A DNA stretch of 27,456 bases from an uncultured Collinsella sp. (lineage in GTDB: Bacteria > Actinomycetota > Coriobacteriia > Coriobacteriales > Coriobacteriaceae), in contig CABVBR010000013.1 of assembly GCA_902496645.1 (NCBI GenBank), positions 1-27,456 of the forward strand, in the 5' to 3' direction. The notes under the pieces were generated by a model, which ran no database searches, was not told the origin of the DNA, and was given only the letters and a program-made list of their open reading frames with translations. A program made the position numbers and the translations under genes. The number at the start of each line of letters is the position of its first letter. The first letter of the stretch is position 1. Below are positions 13,537 to 20,848 of the stretch, in pieces.

Positions 13537-14650
13537 CAAGGACAAAGCCCGGGGCACCTATTACGTGCAGTGCCGGTACCGCGACTGGCAGGGCAAGCAG
13601 TGCAAGAAGACCAAGCGCGGCTTCACCAGCGAGCGCGCCGCCCGAAGATGGGAGCACGATTTCCTGCTGCGCATCGAGGGAGCGCCGACCATGACCTTCG
13701 CTGACTTCTACCGGGTCTACCGAGAGGACGTCTCCCCGCGCCTGCGCCGAAGCACTTGGAACACAAAGGCCGCGATGATCGAGACGAAGATTCTGCCCTA
13801 CTTCGAGGCCAAGCCCATCAACGAGATCGCCTCGACGGACGTCATCGCCTGGGAAAACGAGCTGATGGAGCTGCGGACCAGCAACGGACTGCCGCTCAGC
13901 CCGACCTACCTACACAGCATCTGCAACCAGTTCTCCGCCATCATGAACCATGCCGTGAGGCACTACGGCCTGGCATCCAACCCCATGCAGAAGGTCGGCA
14001 AGATCGGCGAGAAGAACGCCGACGAGATGAACTTCTGGACTAAGGAGGAGTACCTCCGCTTCAGCCGCGAGCTGCGCGACAAGCCCGCGTCCCACATGGC
14101 ATTCGAGATCCTGTACTGGTGCGGCCTGCGCGTGGGCGAGCTGCTGGCGCTAACGCCCCGGGACTTCGACTTCGCTCGCCGCACGGTGTCGGTGACGAAG
14201 TCCTACCAGCGCATCGGCCGCGAGGACGTGATAACCGCCCCGAAGACCAGGAAATCGGTGAGGACCATCGTGATGCCCGAGTTCCTGGCCGAGGAGATGC
14301 GCGATTACCTCGCGTGCCTTCGAGGCATCGCCGAGGACGAGCGGATATTCCGCTATACCAAGGGCTTCCTGCGCGCGGAGATGCACCGCGGTTGCAAAGC
14401 ATGCGGCATGGAGCCCATCCGCATCCACGACCTGCGCCACAGCCACGTGAGCCTTCTCATCGAGCTCGGCTACTCGGCGCTTGCCATCGCCGACCGCATG
14501 GGACACGAGAGCACCGAGGTGACCATGCGCTACGCCCACCTGTTCCCGAACAAGCAGCAGGAAATGGCAGCCGACCTGAACATACAGCGCGAAGCCAGCG
14601 CCGAATACAGCCCGATGAGAGCCTTGAAGGAGGCGAAAGGCGATGAGTAG
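13526..14650 (+). CDS. int: Tyrosine recombinase/integrase
   Basis: The 374-residue protein catalyses integration and excision. Residues about 1-55 are the arm-binding AP2-like domain (GTYYVQCRYRDWQGKQCKKT), about 56-155 the SAM-like core-binding domain, and the rest the catalytic domain. Catalytic residues are Arg202 (CGLRVGE), His301 and Arg304 (HDLRH), His327 (MGHEST) and Tyr336 (MRYAHLFP). GGGAGG sits 6 nt before the ATG at 13526; starts further upstream would run deep into xis. The presence of an arm-binding domain agrees with the tandem repeats seen near both ends of the element. The stop overlaps the next gene start (ATGAGTAG), so the operon is tightly packed. Confidence 0.95.
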   Translation: MSVSKDKARGTYYVQCRYRDWQGKQCKKTKRGFTSERAARRWEHDFLLRIEGAPTMTFADFYRVYREDVSPRLRRSTWNTKAAMIETKILPYFEAKPINEIASTDVIAWENELMELRTSNGLPLSPTYLHSICNQFSAIMNHAVRHYGLASNPMQKVGKIGEKNADEMNFWTKEEYLRFSRELRDKPASHMAFEILYWCGLRVGELLALTPRDFDFARRTVSVTKSYQRIGREDVITAPKTRKSVRTIVMPEFLAEEMRDYLACLRGIAEDERIFRYTKGFLRAEMHRGCKACGMEPIRIHDLRHSHVSLLIELGYSALAIADRMGHESTEVTMRYAHLFPNKQQEMAADLNIQREASAEYSPMRALKEAKGDE

Positions 14651-15023
14651 GAAGAACCTGGACGAGCACGGGCGCCTGCGCAGCAAGACGGTAGCGTTCC
14701 GCGTGTCGCCCGAAGAGGGCCGGAAGCTGGATGCGATCGTGGCCATGAGCGGCCTGACAAAGCAGGACTACATCGTGGCGCGGCTGATGTGCCAGGAAGT
14801 GACCGTGGTTCCCAGCAGCCGCGTGCAGAAGGGTATGGAAGAGGGCATGCAGATGGTCTATCTCGAGCTTTTGCGCTTGGGGGAAGGCGACGAGGTGCAG
14901 CCCGAGGTGCTTGACGTGATTCGCCTGCTCGCAGCGCTTTTCAAGGGCTTCGGTGGCGAAGGCGCCCCCGCCGCGCATTGTTCGCCCCGGGACGCTCTCT
15001 TGCACATGGAGCGGGGCGATTAG
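14643..15023 (+). CDS. Ribbon-helix-helix protein, MobC-like relaxosome accessory candidate
   Basis: The 126-residue protein begins MSRKNLDEHGRLRSKTVAFR and then VSPEEGRKLDAIVAMSGLTK QDYIVARLM. This is the ribbon-helix-helix pattern of plasmid MobC-type proteins, which bind oriT and help a relaxase. The C-terminal part (80-126) is less ordered. The start overlaps the integrase stop by 8 nt. No relaxase gene lies in the element, so either a helper supplies it or the protein acts as a plain DNA-binding regulator or replication helper. The spacing into the next gene is 2 nt. Confidence 0.68.
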   Translation: MSRKNLDEHGRLRSKTVAFRVSPEEGRKLDAIVAMSGLTKQDYIVARLMCQEVTVVPSSRVQKGMEEGMQMVYLELLRLGEGDEVQPEVLDVIRLLAALFKGFGGEGAPAAHCSPRDALLHMERGD

Positions 15024-15025
15024 CG

Positions 15026-15244
15026 ATGTCCTATTTCGGAAGGATCGAGGAACGAAGGCGCAGGCTGCGCGATCACGGCTTCGAGGGCGAGCCGAGCGGC
15101 GAGCAGCTCGTCGACTACGCGCTCTCGCTGGAAGACCGCCTCGACGCCGTATGCGCGGCGACGGGCCTGCAGCTTCGCCAGGATGCCCGCGGCAGGTGGT
15201 TCGCCGCAGCCGCGCAGGAGAGGGCGGATCGATGGCCGCGCTAG
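15026..15244 (+). CDS. Small unknown protein of the element
   Basis: The 72-residue protein MSYFGRIEERRRRLRDHGFE... is very charged. Its first 20 residues are Arg-rich and the middle (GEQLVDYALSLEDRLDAVCA) predicts as helix. GGAGCGGGG lies ahead of the ATG. It is squeezed between the RHH gene and the ATPase gene, whose start it overlaps by 13 nt. I do not recognise a family. Position between a DNA-binding protein and a helicase-like ATPase suggests a helper in replication or mobilisation. Confidence 0.6.
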   Translation: MSYFGRIEERRRRLRDHGFEGEPSGEQLVDYALSLEDRLDAVCAATGLQLRQDARGRWFAAAAQERADRWPR

Positions 15245-16239
15245 ATGTGCGCCTCGCAAGCGAGCTCATCCAGGAGCCGCCCGTCGAGGCCGACTGGATC
15301 ATCGAGGACCTTCTGCCCCTGGGCGGGCACGTCGTCGCGGGACCGCCGAAATGCGGGAAAAGCTGGCTGTGCCTGTCCATCGGACTGGCCGTGAGCTCGG
15401 GAAGCCCATTCTGGGGCTTCGCCACCAAGAAGTGCGGCGTGCTCTACCTGTGCCTTGAGGACACCTACGAGCGCGTGAAGAAGCGCCTTTGGGCGCTTTC
15501 CGACGTCGCAAGCGAGCGCTTCTTCCTGAGCAACGCGGCGCCTTGCCTGGGCGAAGGCCTGGCAGAGCAAATCGGCGGCTTCCTGGACGAGAACCCCGAC
15601 GTGCGCCTGGTGATAGTGGATACTTTCCAAAAGGTGCGCAGGCCGAGCAGCGACAGCCTGTATGCGGCCGACTACCGCGACTTCGGCGCGCTGAAGAAGC
15701 TTGCCGACGAGCACGCGGCGTGCCTCGTCGCCGTGCACCACACGCGCAAGCAGGCCGACAGCGACGTGATGAACACGGTTTCCGGCACCAACGGGATCAC
15801 GGGTAGCGCCGACAGCACCTGGGTTCTGTCGAGGCCCAACAGGGGCGCCGCCGACGCGACGCTTTCCATAACGGGTCGCGACGTGCGGTTCCAGGAGCTG
15901 AAGCTGCGACTCAAGGACTGCATTTGGGAGCTGGTGGGCAAAACCAGCGAGGAGGAGCTCGAGGAGCGCGATGTCCCCGATTGCGTCATGCGCACGCTCG
16001 ACTTCATGTCGCGCGGCGTGAGCATCTGGCAGGGAACCATGAGCAACCTTATGGAGGCTGCGGGAATCGAGGGCGTGACGGTCCCCGTGCTGGGCAAGCA
16101 CCTCGCGCAGAACAGCGGCTTCGTGCTCTCCAGGGGCGTGCGCTACGCCAAGAGGCACACGAGCGCAGGCCAGCTGGTGACGCTTCAGCGCATAGAGGAT
16201 GAAAGCGGTGAAGGCAGTGAAGGGAAAATGGCTATATAG
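15232..16239 (+). CDS. RepA-like AAA_25 ATPase/helicase
   Basis: The 335-residue protein is a RecA-fold ATPase of the RepA/AAA_25 group found in plasmids, prophages and integrative elements. Walker A is GPPKCGKS at 37-44; Walker B is VRLVIVD ending at Asp130; His169-His170 with TRKQADSD and GTNGITGSADSTWVLSR form the conserved C-terminal motifs. RSF1010 RepA, the known relative, is a hexameric 5'-3' replicative helicase. The tail (about 240-335) may be a small DNA-binding region. AGGAGAGGG precedes the ATG at 15232; the frame is open back to 14953 but that part covers the upstream genes. It is the last gene of the int operon and is followed by a terminator. It suggests the excised form can replicate, or be replicated, for a time. 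Confidence 0.85.
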   Translation: MAALDVRLASELIQEPPVEADWIIEDLLPLGGHVVAGPPKCGKSWLCLSIGLAVSSGSPFWGFATKKCGVLYLCLEDTYERVKKRLWALSDVASERFFLSNAAPCLGEGLAEQIGGFLDENPDVRLVIVDTFQKVRRPSSDSLYAADYRDFGALKKLADEHAACLVAVHHTRKQADSDVMNTVSGTNGITGSADSTWVLSRPNRGAADATLSITGRDVRFQELKLRLKDCIWELVGKTSEEELEERDVPDCVMRTLDFMSRGVSIWQGTMSNLMEAAGIEGVTVPVLGKHLAQNSGFVLSRGVRYAKRHTSAGQLVTLQRIEDESGEGSEGKMAI

Positions 16240-16269
16240 GAACCTGCCTTCACTGCCGTCATCGCCGTC

Positions 16270-16297
16270 ACGGGGTCGTTCGCAAGAACGGCCCCGT
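16270..16297 (+). terminator. Terminator of the int-rep operon
   Basis: A 12-bp stem (one G-T pair) ACGGGGTCGTTC / GAACGGCCCCGT with the loop GCAA is followed by TTGTATT. It stands 30 nt after the ATPase stop. Confidence 0.8.
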
Positions 16298-16719
16298 TTG
16301 TATTGCGCGGCAGCGAAATTGCGCACTTGCACACTTTGGCGAGATACTAGTGAGCATATTTTTGAGCGGATATGAGCTGATCGGTTAATCCAGCAAGTAG
16401 CCTATGCCGTCGGACAAGTCCTCGGCATATGAGAACGGTGTCGCCCATCGCGCACTCGTTCGCGGGGAATCCCCCGCACCCCTAGAGCAAGGAAAAGTTC
16501 CATGCCCAAGAAGAATACCGTCTTGATTCATGAGCGTTTTCTGTGAGTACACAGTGAGTACAGATATCAATATTCGGGACTGTTCTAGTGATACTGTGAG
16601 TGCAGCTTTCGAAAAGATTATCCAAAAGCGCAGCTAGACCGCACGCTATCGTGAGCATCGGGAATGAGGAAACTGTTAAATGAACGAACAGGCTGATTAA
16701 TCGCAGGTCAATGTGAGAA
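16298..16719. other. Non-coding right end of the element with hairpins
   Basis: No gene is supported in this stretch. It contains a hairpin from TATGCCG (16403-16409) to CGGCATA (16423-16429) with an inner GGAC/GTCC helix, and a second, GCGGGG-AATC-CCCCGC, at 16462-16477. Three GTGAGTRCA-type repeats follow at 16543-16605. A replication or transfer origin could be hidden here, but no nick-site consensus can be named. Confidence 0.5.
16543..16605. repeat. Candidate integrase arm-type sites, right end
   Basis: GTGAGTACAC (16543-16552) and GTGAGTACAG (16554-16563) repeat with an 11-bp period, and GTGAGTGCAG follows at 16596-16605. They face opposite to the related pair at 11265-11285. Confidence 0.55.
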
Positions 16720-16757
16720 AGAAAAGGCCTTCGGAGCTGCATCCGAAGGCCTTTTCT
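16720..16757. terminator. Bidirectional terminator downstream of guaA
   Basis: A perfect 16-bp stem AGAAAAGGCCTTCGGA (16720-16735) pairs with 16742-16757 around a 6-nt loop. On the minus strand the transcript ends in TTTTCTTTCT, good for guaA; on the plus strand it ends in CCTTTTCT. If the right boundary at 16858 is correct, this terminator belongs to the element. Confidence 0.85.
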
Positions 16758-16857
16758 ACAGCTTGTGTGCAGCTGGCTTGGAGGTATATCAACGCATCAA
16801 GTCATTCCAGAACGCGCAAGGATTCACATTGAAGCAACCTCACGATAATGTGCGTTA

Positions 16858-16869
16858 TTACTCCCACTC
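16858..16869. repeat. Candidate right attachment site inside the guaA 3' end
   Basis: TTACTCCCACTC codes for the last three GuaA residues and the stop. It shares 10 of 12 bases with 11169-11180; insertion here restores the coding end. Confidence 0.6.
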
Positions 16870-18456
16870 AATCGTCGCGGGCGGCTTGGACGTGATGTCG
16901 TAGCACACGCGGTTGGCGCCGGGAACCTCGGCAACGATGCGGCCGGAGATGCGGGCCAGTACGTCGTAGGGCAGCTTGGCCCAGTCGGCGGTCATGGCGT
17001 CGCTGGACTCGACGGCGCGCAGGATGATCGGGCGCTGATAGGTGCGCTCGTCGCCCATAACGCCAACGGACTTAATGTCGGGCAGGACCGCGAAATACTG
17101 CCAGCAGCTGTGCTCGGAGTTGCGCTCGCCGGTCTGCTCAAACAGACGCTGGTTGTAGGCGTCCAGCTCCTCGCGCACGATGGCGTCGGCATTCTTAAGA
17201 ATCTCGAGCTTCTCCTTGTCGACCGCACCGATGATGCGGATGGCCAGACCCGGGCCCGGGAAAGGCTGACGGAACACGATGTGACCCGGCAGGCCTAACG
17301 CCAGGCCAAGTGCGCGGACCTCGTCCTTAAAGAAGTGGTCGAGCGGCTCGATAAGGTCGAAGTGCACGCCCTCGGGGAACGGAATCAGGTTGTGGTGGCT
17401 CTTGATGGTGGCCGTCTTGCCGCCCGTCTTGCGAGCGCCGGACTCGATGATGTCGGGGTAGATGGTGCCCTGAGCCAGGTACTTGACCGGCTTGCCATCG
17501 GTCTCGAGCTGCTGCGCCACGGCGAAGAACTCTTTCCAGAACTGCGTACCGATGATGCGGCGCTTCTCCTCGGGCTCGGTCACGCCGGCCAGAAGCTCGG
17601 CATAACGGTCCTCGGCGTGGACGTGGATAAAGTCGACATCGAACTGCTTGGTGAAGACCTCCTCCACCTGCTCGGGCTCGCCCTTGCGCAGCAGGCCGTG
17701 GTTGATGAACACACAGGTCATCTGCTTGCCCACGGCGCGAGCGCCCAGCGCAGCCACGACGGAGGAGTCGACGCCACCGGACAGGGCCAGAATCACGCGG
17801 TCGTCGCCAACCTTCTCACGGAACTCGGCCGTCATGGTCTCGACCAGGTTGTCCATGCTCCAGTTGGGCTCCAGGCCGCAGATCTCAAACAGGAAGTTGC
17901 TCAACAGCTGCTGACCGTACTCGGAGTGCTTGACCTCGGGGTGGAACTGCGTGGTGAAAATCTTGCGCTCGACGCATTCCATGGCGGCAACCGGGCACAC
18001 GTCGGTGCTGGCGGTAACGGTAAAGCCCTCGGGCACCTCGGACACGGCGTCGCGGTGGCTCATCCACACGGTCTGCTCCATGGGCGTGGAGTTAAAGAGC
18101 TTGGCGCCGGCCGTACGCGTGATGGTGGCGCGGCCGTACTCGCCCACCTCGGAGTGGCCGACCTTGCCGCCGAGCGTCACGGCCGTGATCTGATGGCCGT
18201 AGCAGAAGCCCAGGACGGGAAGGCCCAGGTCGAAGATGGCGGGATCGATGGACGGAGCGTCCTCGGCGTACACGGAGGCCGGGCCGCCAGAAAGGATGAG
18301 CGCAGAGGCGTTCATCTCGCGAATCTCATCGGCCGAGATGTCGCAGGGGACAATCTCGGAATACACGTTGAGGTCGCGGACGCGACGGGCAATGAGCTGA
18401 CCGTACTGCGCACCAAAGTCGAGTACGAGGACCTTTGCGGAAGCCTTTTGATCCAT
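16858..18456 (-). CDS. guaA: GMP synthase (glutamine-hydrolysing)
   Basis: The 532-residue enzyme converts XMP to GMP in the cytoplasm, using glutamine and ATP. The N-terminal class I amidotransferase has Cys85 (LGFCYGHQ), His172 and Glu174 (FHPEVKHS). The ATP-pyrophosphatase domain starts at about 200 with the P-loop LSGGVDSS near 225-232. The C-terminal dimerisation domain ends in PPATIEWE, the usual GuaA end. AGGAGG lies 7 nt before the ATG at 18456; the upstream in-frame ATG has no such site. The gene stands alone and its 3' end is the target of the neighbouring integrative element, which keeps the reading frame intact. Full length, no odd residues seen. Confidence 0.97.
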   Translation of the reverse strand: MDQKASAKVLVLDFGAQYGQLIARRVRDLNVYSEIVPCDISADEIREMNASALILSGGPASVYAEDAPSIDPAIFDLGLPVLGFCYGHQITAVTLGGKVGHSEVGEYGRATITRTAGAKLFNSTPMEQTVWMSHRDAVSEVPEGFTVTASTDVCPVAAMECVERKIFTTQFHPEVKHSEYGQQLLSNFLFEICGLEPNWSMDNLVETMTAEFREKVGDDRVILALSGGVDSSVVAALGARAVGKQMTCVFINHGLLRKGEPEQVEEVFTKQFDVDFIHVHAEDRYAELLAGVTEPEEKRRIIGTQFWKEFFAVAQQLETDGKPVKYLAQGTIYPDIIESGARKTGGKTATIKSHHNLIPFPEGVHFDLIEPLDHFFKDEVRALGLALGLPGHIVFRQPFPGPGLAIRIIGAVDKEKLEILKNADAIVREELDAYNQRLFEQTGERNSEHSCWQYFAVLPDIKSVGVMGDERTYQRPIILRAVESSDAMTADWAKLPYDVLARISGRIVAEVPGANRVCYDITSKPPATIEWE

Positions 18457-18644
18457 GGTTTCCCCTCCTGTTGGCGGGGAGCCGGTGCCCACCCGCGTGA
18501 ATGAACGAAAATAACTTTCATAGTGTACACGTAACCAGCGGTTCTGCGCCCGTCATAGCCATCAGAGCACGGCAAACGCACGACCTGGGCCCCTATTTGA
18601 CAGCAAGTGGAGCGTTACCAAACGTTACAGATGATGTAATACGT

Positions 18645-18672
18645 TTGAACATTGGACGCCCTGTGCCACAAT
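18645..18672 (+). promoter_or_regulatory. Possible asparaginase promoter
   Basis: TTGAAC (18645-18650) is followed after 16 bp by CACAAT (18667-18672). The -10 match is modest. Two copies of CGTTAC (18613-18618 and 18623-18628) stand just upstream and may bind a regulator. Confidence 0.35.
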
Positions 18673-18723
18673 ACTGCCGAACGACTCCGCCTCTGCGGCG
18701 GCAAATACGATAGGAATACCAGC

Positions 18724-19737
18724 ATGAAGCGCATTCTTCTCATCGCCACGGGCGGCACCATCGCATCGACCGAGGACGGCAACGGCCTCTCCCCCGCCCT
18801 GACCGGTGAGGAACTCGCCCAGAGCGTCCCCGAGATCTCGGGCCTCTGCGAGCTCGACGTCGTGCAGCCCATGAACATCGACAGCACCAATATGCGCCCC
18901 AGTGACTGGATGCGTATCCGCGACGTCATCGTCGAGGGTTATGCCGACCACGACGGCTTCGTGATTCTGCACGGCACCGACACCATGAGCTACACCGCGG
19001 CGGCGCTTTCCTATCTGATTCAGGACAGCCCCAAGCCCATCGTACTCACCGGCTCGCAAAAGCCCATGGGCAATCCCTTTACCGACGCCAAGCTCAATCT
19101 GTACCAGAGCCTGCTCTATGCGCTCGATGAGCATTCGCACGACGTCTCGATTGTGTTTGGCGGCGTCGCCATTGCCGGCACGCGCGCCCGCAAGCAGCGC
19201 ACCATGAGCTTTAACGCGTTCATTAGCGTCAACTATCCGCCCATCGCCTATATCCGCAACGACCGCATTGTGCGCAACGGGCTTCACGGCACTCGTCAGG
19301 GCGAAAACCCAGTTCGTTTCTACGACAGCATCGATCCGCGCGTATTTGTACTCAAGCTTACGCCCGGCGTAAACCCGGGCATCCTCGACGCCCTTGCCGA
19401 TAGCTACGACGCCGTGATTCTGGAGACCTTTGGCATTGGCGGTATCCCCGAGTTTGGTGAGTCGGGCGAGTCATTCCAAGAGGCAATTTTCCGCTGGGTC
19501 GATTCGGGCCGCACTGTCGTTATGACCACGCAGGTCCCCGAAGAGGGCCTCGATCTGGGCGTTTATGAGGTCGGCCGTGCTTACGCCGATCATCCGGGCA
19601 TTCTGCGCGGCGACGACATGACCACCGAGACGCTCGTGGCCAAGACCATGTGGGCACTCGGCCAGTCACGCGATGCCGCCGAGATCCAGCGCCTGTTCTA
19701 CAGCCAAGTCAACCACGACCGCATCCCGATGGCGTAA
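18724..19737 (+). CDS. ansA: Type I (cytoplasmic) L-asparaginase
   Basis: The 337-residue enzyme hydrolyses asparagine to aspartate and ammonia. Both threonine motifs are present: ATGGTIAS with Thr12, and HGTDTMSYTAAALSYL with Thr85-Asp86 (83-98). KPIVLTGSQKPMG follows as the usual next block. There is no signal peptide, so it acts in the cytoplasm like E. coli AnsA (338 residues). The ATG at 18724 has AGGAA upstream; 24 further codons open in frame carry no better site. It is a single gene, divergent from guaA, and ends just before a short hairpin shared with the convergent XRE gene. Confidence 0.93.
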   Translation: MKRILLIATGGTIASTEDGNGLSPALTGEELAQSVPEISGLCELDVVQPMNIDSTNMRPSDWMRIRDVIVEGYADHDGFVILHGTDTMSYTAAALSYLIQDSPKPIVLTGSQKPMGNPFTDAKLNLYQSLLYALDEHSHDVSIVFGGVAIAGTRARKQRTMSFNAFISVNYPPIAYIRNDRIVRNGLHGTRQGENPVRFYDSIDPRVFVLKLTPGVNPGILDALADSYDAVILETFGIGGIPEFGESGESFQEAIFRWVDSGRTVVMTTQVPEEGLDLGVYEVGRAYADHPGILRGDDMTTETLVAKTMWALGQSRDAAEIQRLFYSQVNHDRIPMA

Positions 19738-19750
19738 TTCGGTTGTCGAC

Positions 19751-19772
19751 GGGTATCCCCTATTCGATACCC
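19751..19772. terminator. Short hairpin between convergent asparaginase and XRE genes
   Basis: GGGTATC (19751-19757) pairs with GATACCC (19766-19772); the hairpin overlaps the XRE stop codon. No T-run is present, so function is unsure. Confidence 0.35.
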
Positions 19773-19978
19773 TCGAGAAGTTCTGACACCGTCATGCCGA
19801 GTGCGGGCGCGATCTTAAATAGAACCTTGAGCGTGAAATTTGCCGTCCCATCTTCGATTCGGTCGAGGTAGGGTCGGCTGATTCCTGTCGCCACACAAAA
19901 ATCAACCTTGGAGATACCAAGGTCCCTGCGTGTCTCTTCGACCCGCCTGCCAAGAATCTGTTTCGCACGTTCGTCCAT
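19760..19978 (-). CDS. Small XRE-family regulator
   Basis: The 72-residue protein MDERAKQILGRRVEETRRDL... is a stand-alone helix-turn-helix: GISKVDFCVATGISRPYLDR at about 21-40 and EDGTANFTLKVLFKIAPALG after it. No sensor domain is present. No strong ribosome-binding site precedes the ATG. It is divergent from the unknown gene at 20055; a perfect 24-bp palindrome lies in the gap and is the likely operator. Autoregulation plus control of the neighbour is inferred. Confidence 0.82.
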   Translation of the reverse strand: MDERAKQILGRRVEETRRDLGISKVDFCVATGISRPYLDRIEDGTANFTLKVLFKIAPALGMTVSELLEGIE

Positions 19979-20007
19979 GCAGCCGAGTTTGAAATGGAGC
20001 CGAACAT

Positions 20008-20031
20008 AAACGTAAACTATAGTTTACGTTT
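20008..20031. promoter_or_regulatory. Perfect 24-bp palindromic operator
   Basis: The palindrome is built of AAACGTAAACTA and its exact inverse. The centre contains TATAG on both strands, so it may overlap a -10 box. It lies 30 bp from the XRE start and 24 bp from the start of the divergent gene, covering control of both. Confidence 0.75.
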
Positions 20032-20054
20032 TGCCGAATACACAGGAGTTTTCT

Positions 20055-20444
20055 ATGTCGGGTTCTTCGGTCCGCATGTACCGAGCCACGCCTTGCACAA
20101 ACAGCGCACCACCCACGCTCGTCGTCGTTGAAGCAGAATGCCTTTCGCCCGATGAGCGCACAGCATTTGCATTGCTATCAAGTCGCGTCGCCGCCGTTCT
20201 GGCCCCTTGCCCGGCGCAAGGCGAACTTGCCGTCCAATGCCAGGCGCACAGTTGCTCGCTCAATCAGGCTGCCGTAATCGCAACCAGCCAACGCGGTCTG
20301 CCCCTTCTCCTGGAAGCCGGTATCGCACTCGCCCTTCGCGGCGCCGGATACGAAAACGAGGCCGCCGCCGATATGGTCTTTAAACCACGATCGAGCGGCG
20401 GCCTCGCAGCAGCCATTGAATATGTGTGCAGGCTCGTTGCCTAA
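20055..20444 (+). CDS. Hypothetical protein divergent from XRE regulator
   Basis: The 129-residue protein begins MSGSSVRMYRATPCTNSAPP. AGGAG stands 6 nt ahead of the ATG at 20055. I recognise no family. It contains a helix-rich middle (SPDERTAFALLSSRVAAVLA), five cysteines (two as CPAQGELAVQC), and a C-terminal part PLLLEAGIALALRGAGYENE. The segment VIATSQRGLPLLLEAGIALA resembles, loosely, a small alpha/beta nucleotide-type fold, but there is no clear motif. The palindromic operator sits immediately upstream, so the small XRE protein probably controls it. Confidence 0.6.
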   Translation: MSGSSVRMYRATPCTNSAPPTLVVVEAECLSPDERTAFALLSSRVAAVLAPCPAQGELAVQCQAHSCSLNQAAVIATSQRGLPLLLEAGIALALRGAGYENEAAADMVFKPRSSGGLAAAIEYVCRLVA

Positions 20445-20453
20445 AAGGACAAG

Positions 20454-20837
20454 CTAGAAACCAAAGCCAAAGCCCGTTCCGGTAATCGCCGAGTACATAA
20501 AGTAGACGTTGATTACGTTGAGGAACACACCCGTGATGCAACCGTTGCGCAGGTAGCGTTCGCACACGATGCGCGCCATGGCGGCAGAGTCCTCATTGTT
20601 CTTTGCCTGGCGTCCCGCCGTAAAGTACGTCGCCACGCTCAGCAGCAGGTTGAGCACCGGAAGCGCCAGCAGCTCGTAGCTCTTACCCCAGCGCGTCACC
20701 TCGCCGGCGGCGTTAAACTTCGTTGCAACCTCGGGGCCAATGTTGGGGATAACACACGCTGCAACCACCAGCGGAATCACCGCAAGTACGAGCAGCGCAA
20801 TACCCATGTAGCCAGCTTTTTTGCCATATTTAAACAT
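20454..20837 (-). CDS. DUF1648-domain membrane protein
   Basis: The 127-residue protein has hydrophobic segments at about 11-31, 54-72 and 98-116. The part IPNIGPEVATKFNAAGEVTRWGKS..LLALPVLNLLL is the DUF1648 pattern seen at the N-terminus of SdpI-type immunity/signal proteins and in many stand-alone membrane proteins. AAGGA lies 8 nt before the ATG. The start is 11 nt behind the ychF stop, so the two are likely co-transcribed. The SdpI C-terminal half is missing, hence a simple immunity role is not claimed. The end GTGFGFGF is odd but may be a normal tail. Confidence 0.75.
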   Translation of the reverse strand: MFKYGKKAGYMGIALLVLAVIPLVVAACVIPNIGPEVATKFNAAGEVTRWGKSYELLALPVLNLLLSVATYFTAGRQAKNNEDSAAMARIVCERYLRNGCITGVFLNVINVYFMYSAITGTGFGFGF

Positions 20838-20848
20838 GCGCGTCGTCC

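Larger units (their letters stand above)
11169..16869. mobile_element. Small integrative element inserted at the 3' end of guaA
   Basis: The 5.7-kb segment is bounded by two copies of the guaA end. It holds a GTPase gene and a repressor gene leftward, and xis, int, an RHH protein, a small unknown and a RepA-like ATPase rightward. Tandem repeats of the type GTGAGTRCAG lie inside both ends in opposite orientation (11265-11285; 16543-16605). The 3' end of guaA is a known integration target for genomic islands in several phyla. No relaxase, transfer, capsid or terminase gene is present, so it must borrow mobility from a helper plasmid, ICE or phage. Boundaries rest on short repeats and could be off by some bases. 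Confidence 0.7.

Noticed and set aside
14953..15231. N-terminal extension of the RepA-like ATPase back to 14953
   Set aside because: It covers the ends of the RHH gene and most of the small unknown gene and is Arg/Pro-rich; the ATG at 15232 has a proper ribosome-binding site and gives a normal length.
15241..16332. Minus-strand frame opposite the RepA-like ATPase
   Set aside because: The plus strand has the Walker motifs and operon spacing; the minus frame has none.
17335..18504. Long plus-strand frame opposite guaA
   Set aside because: It is antisense to a complete guaA; no ribosome-binding site and no recognisable domain.
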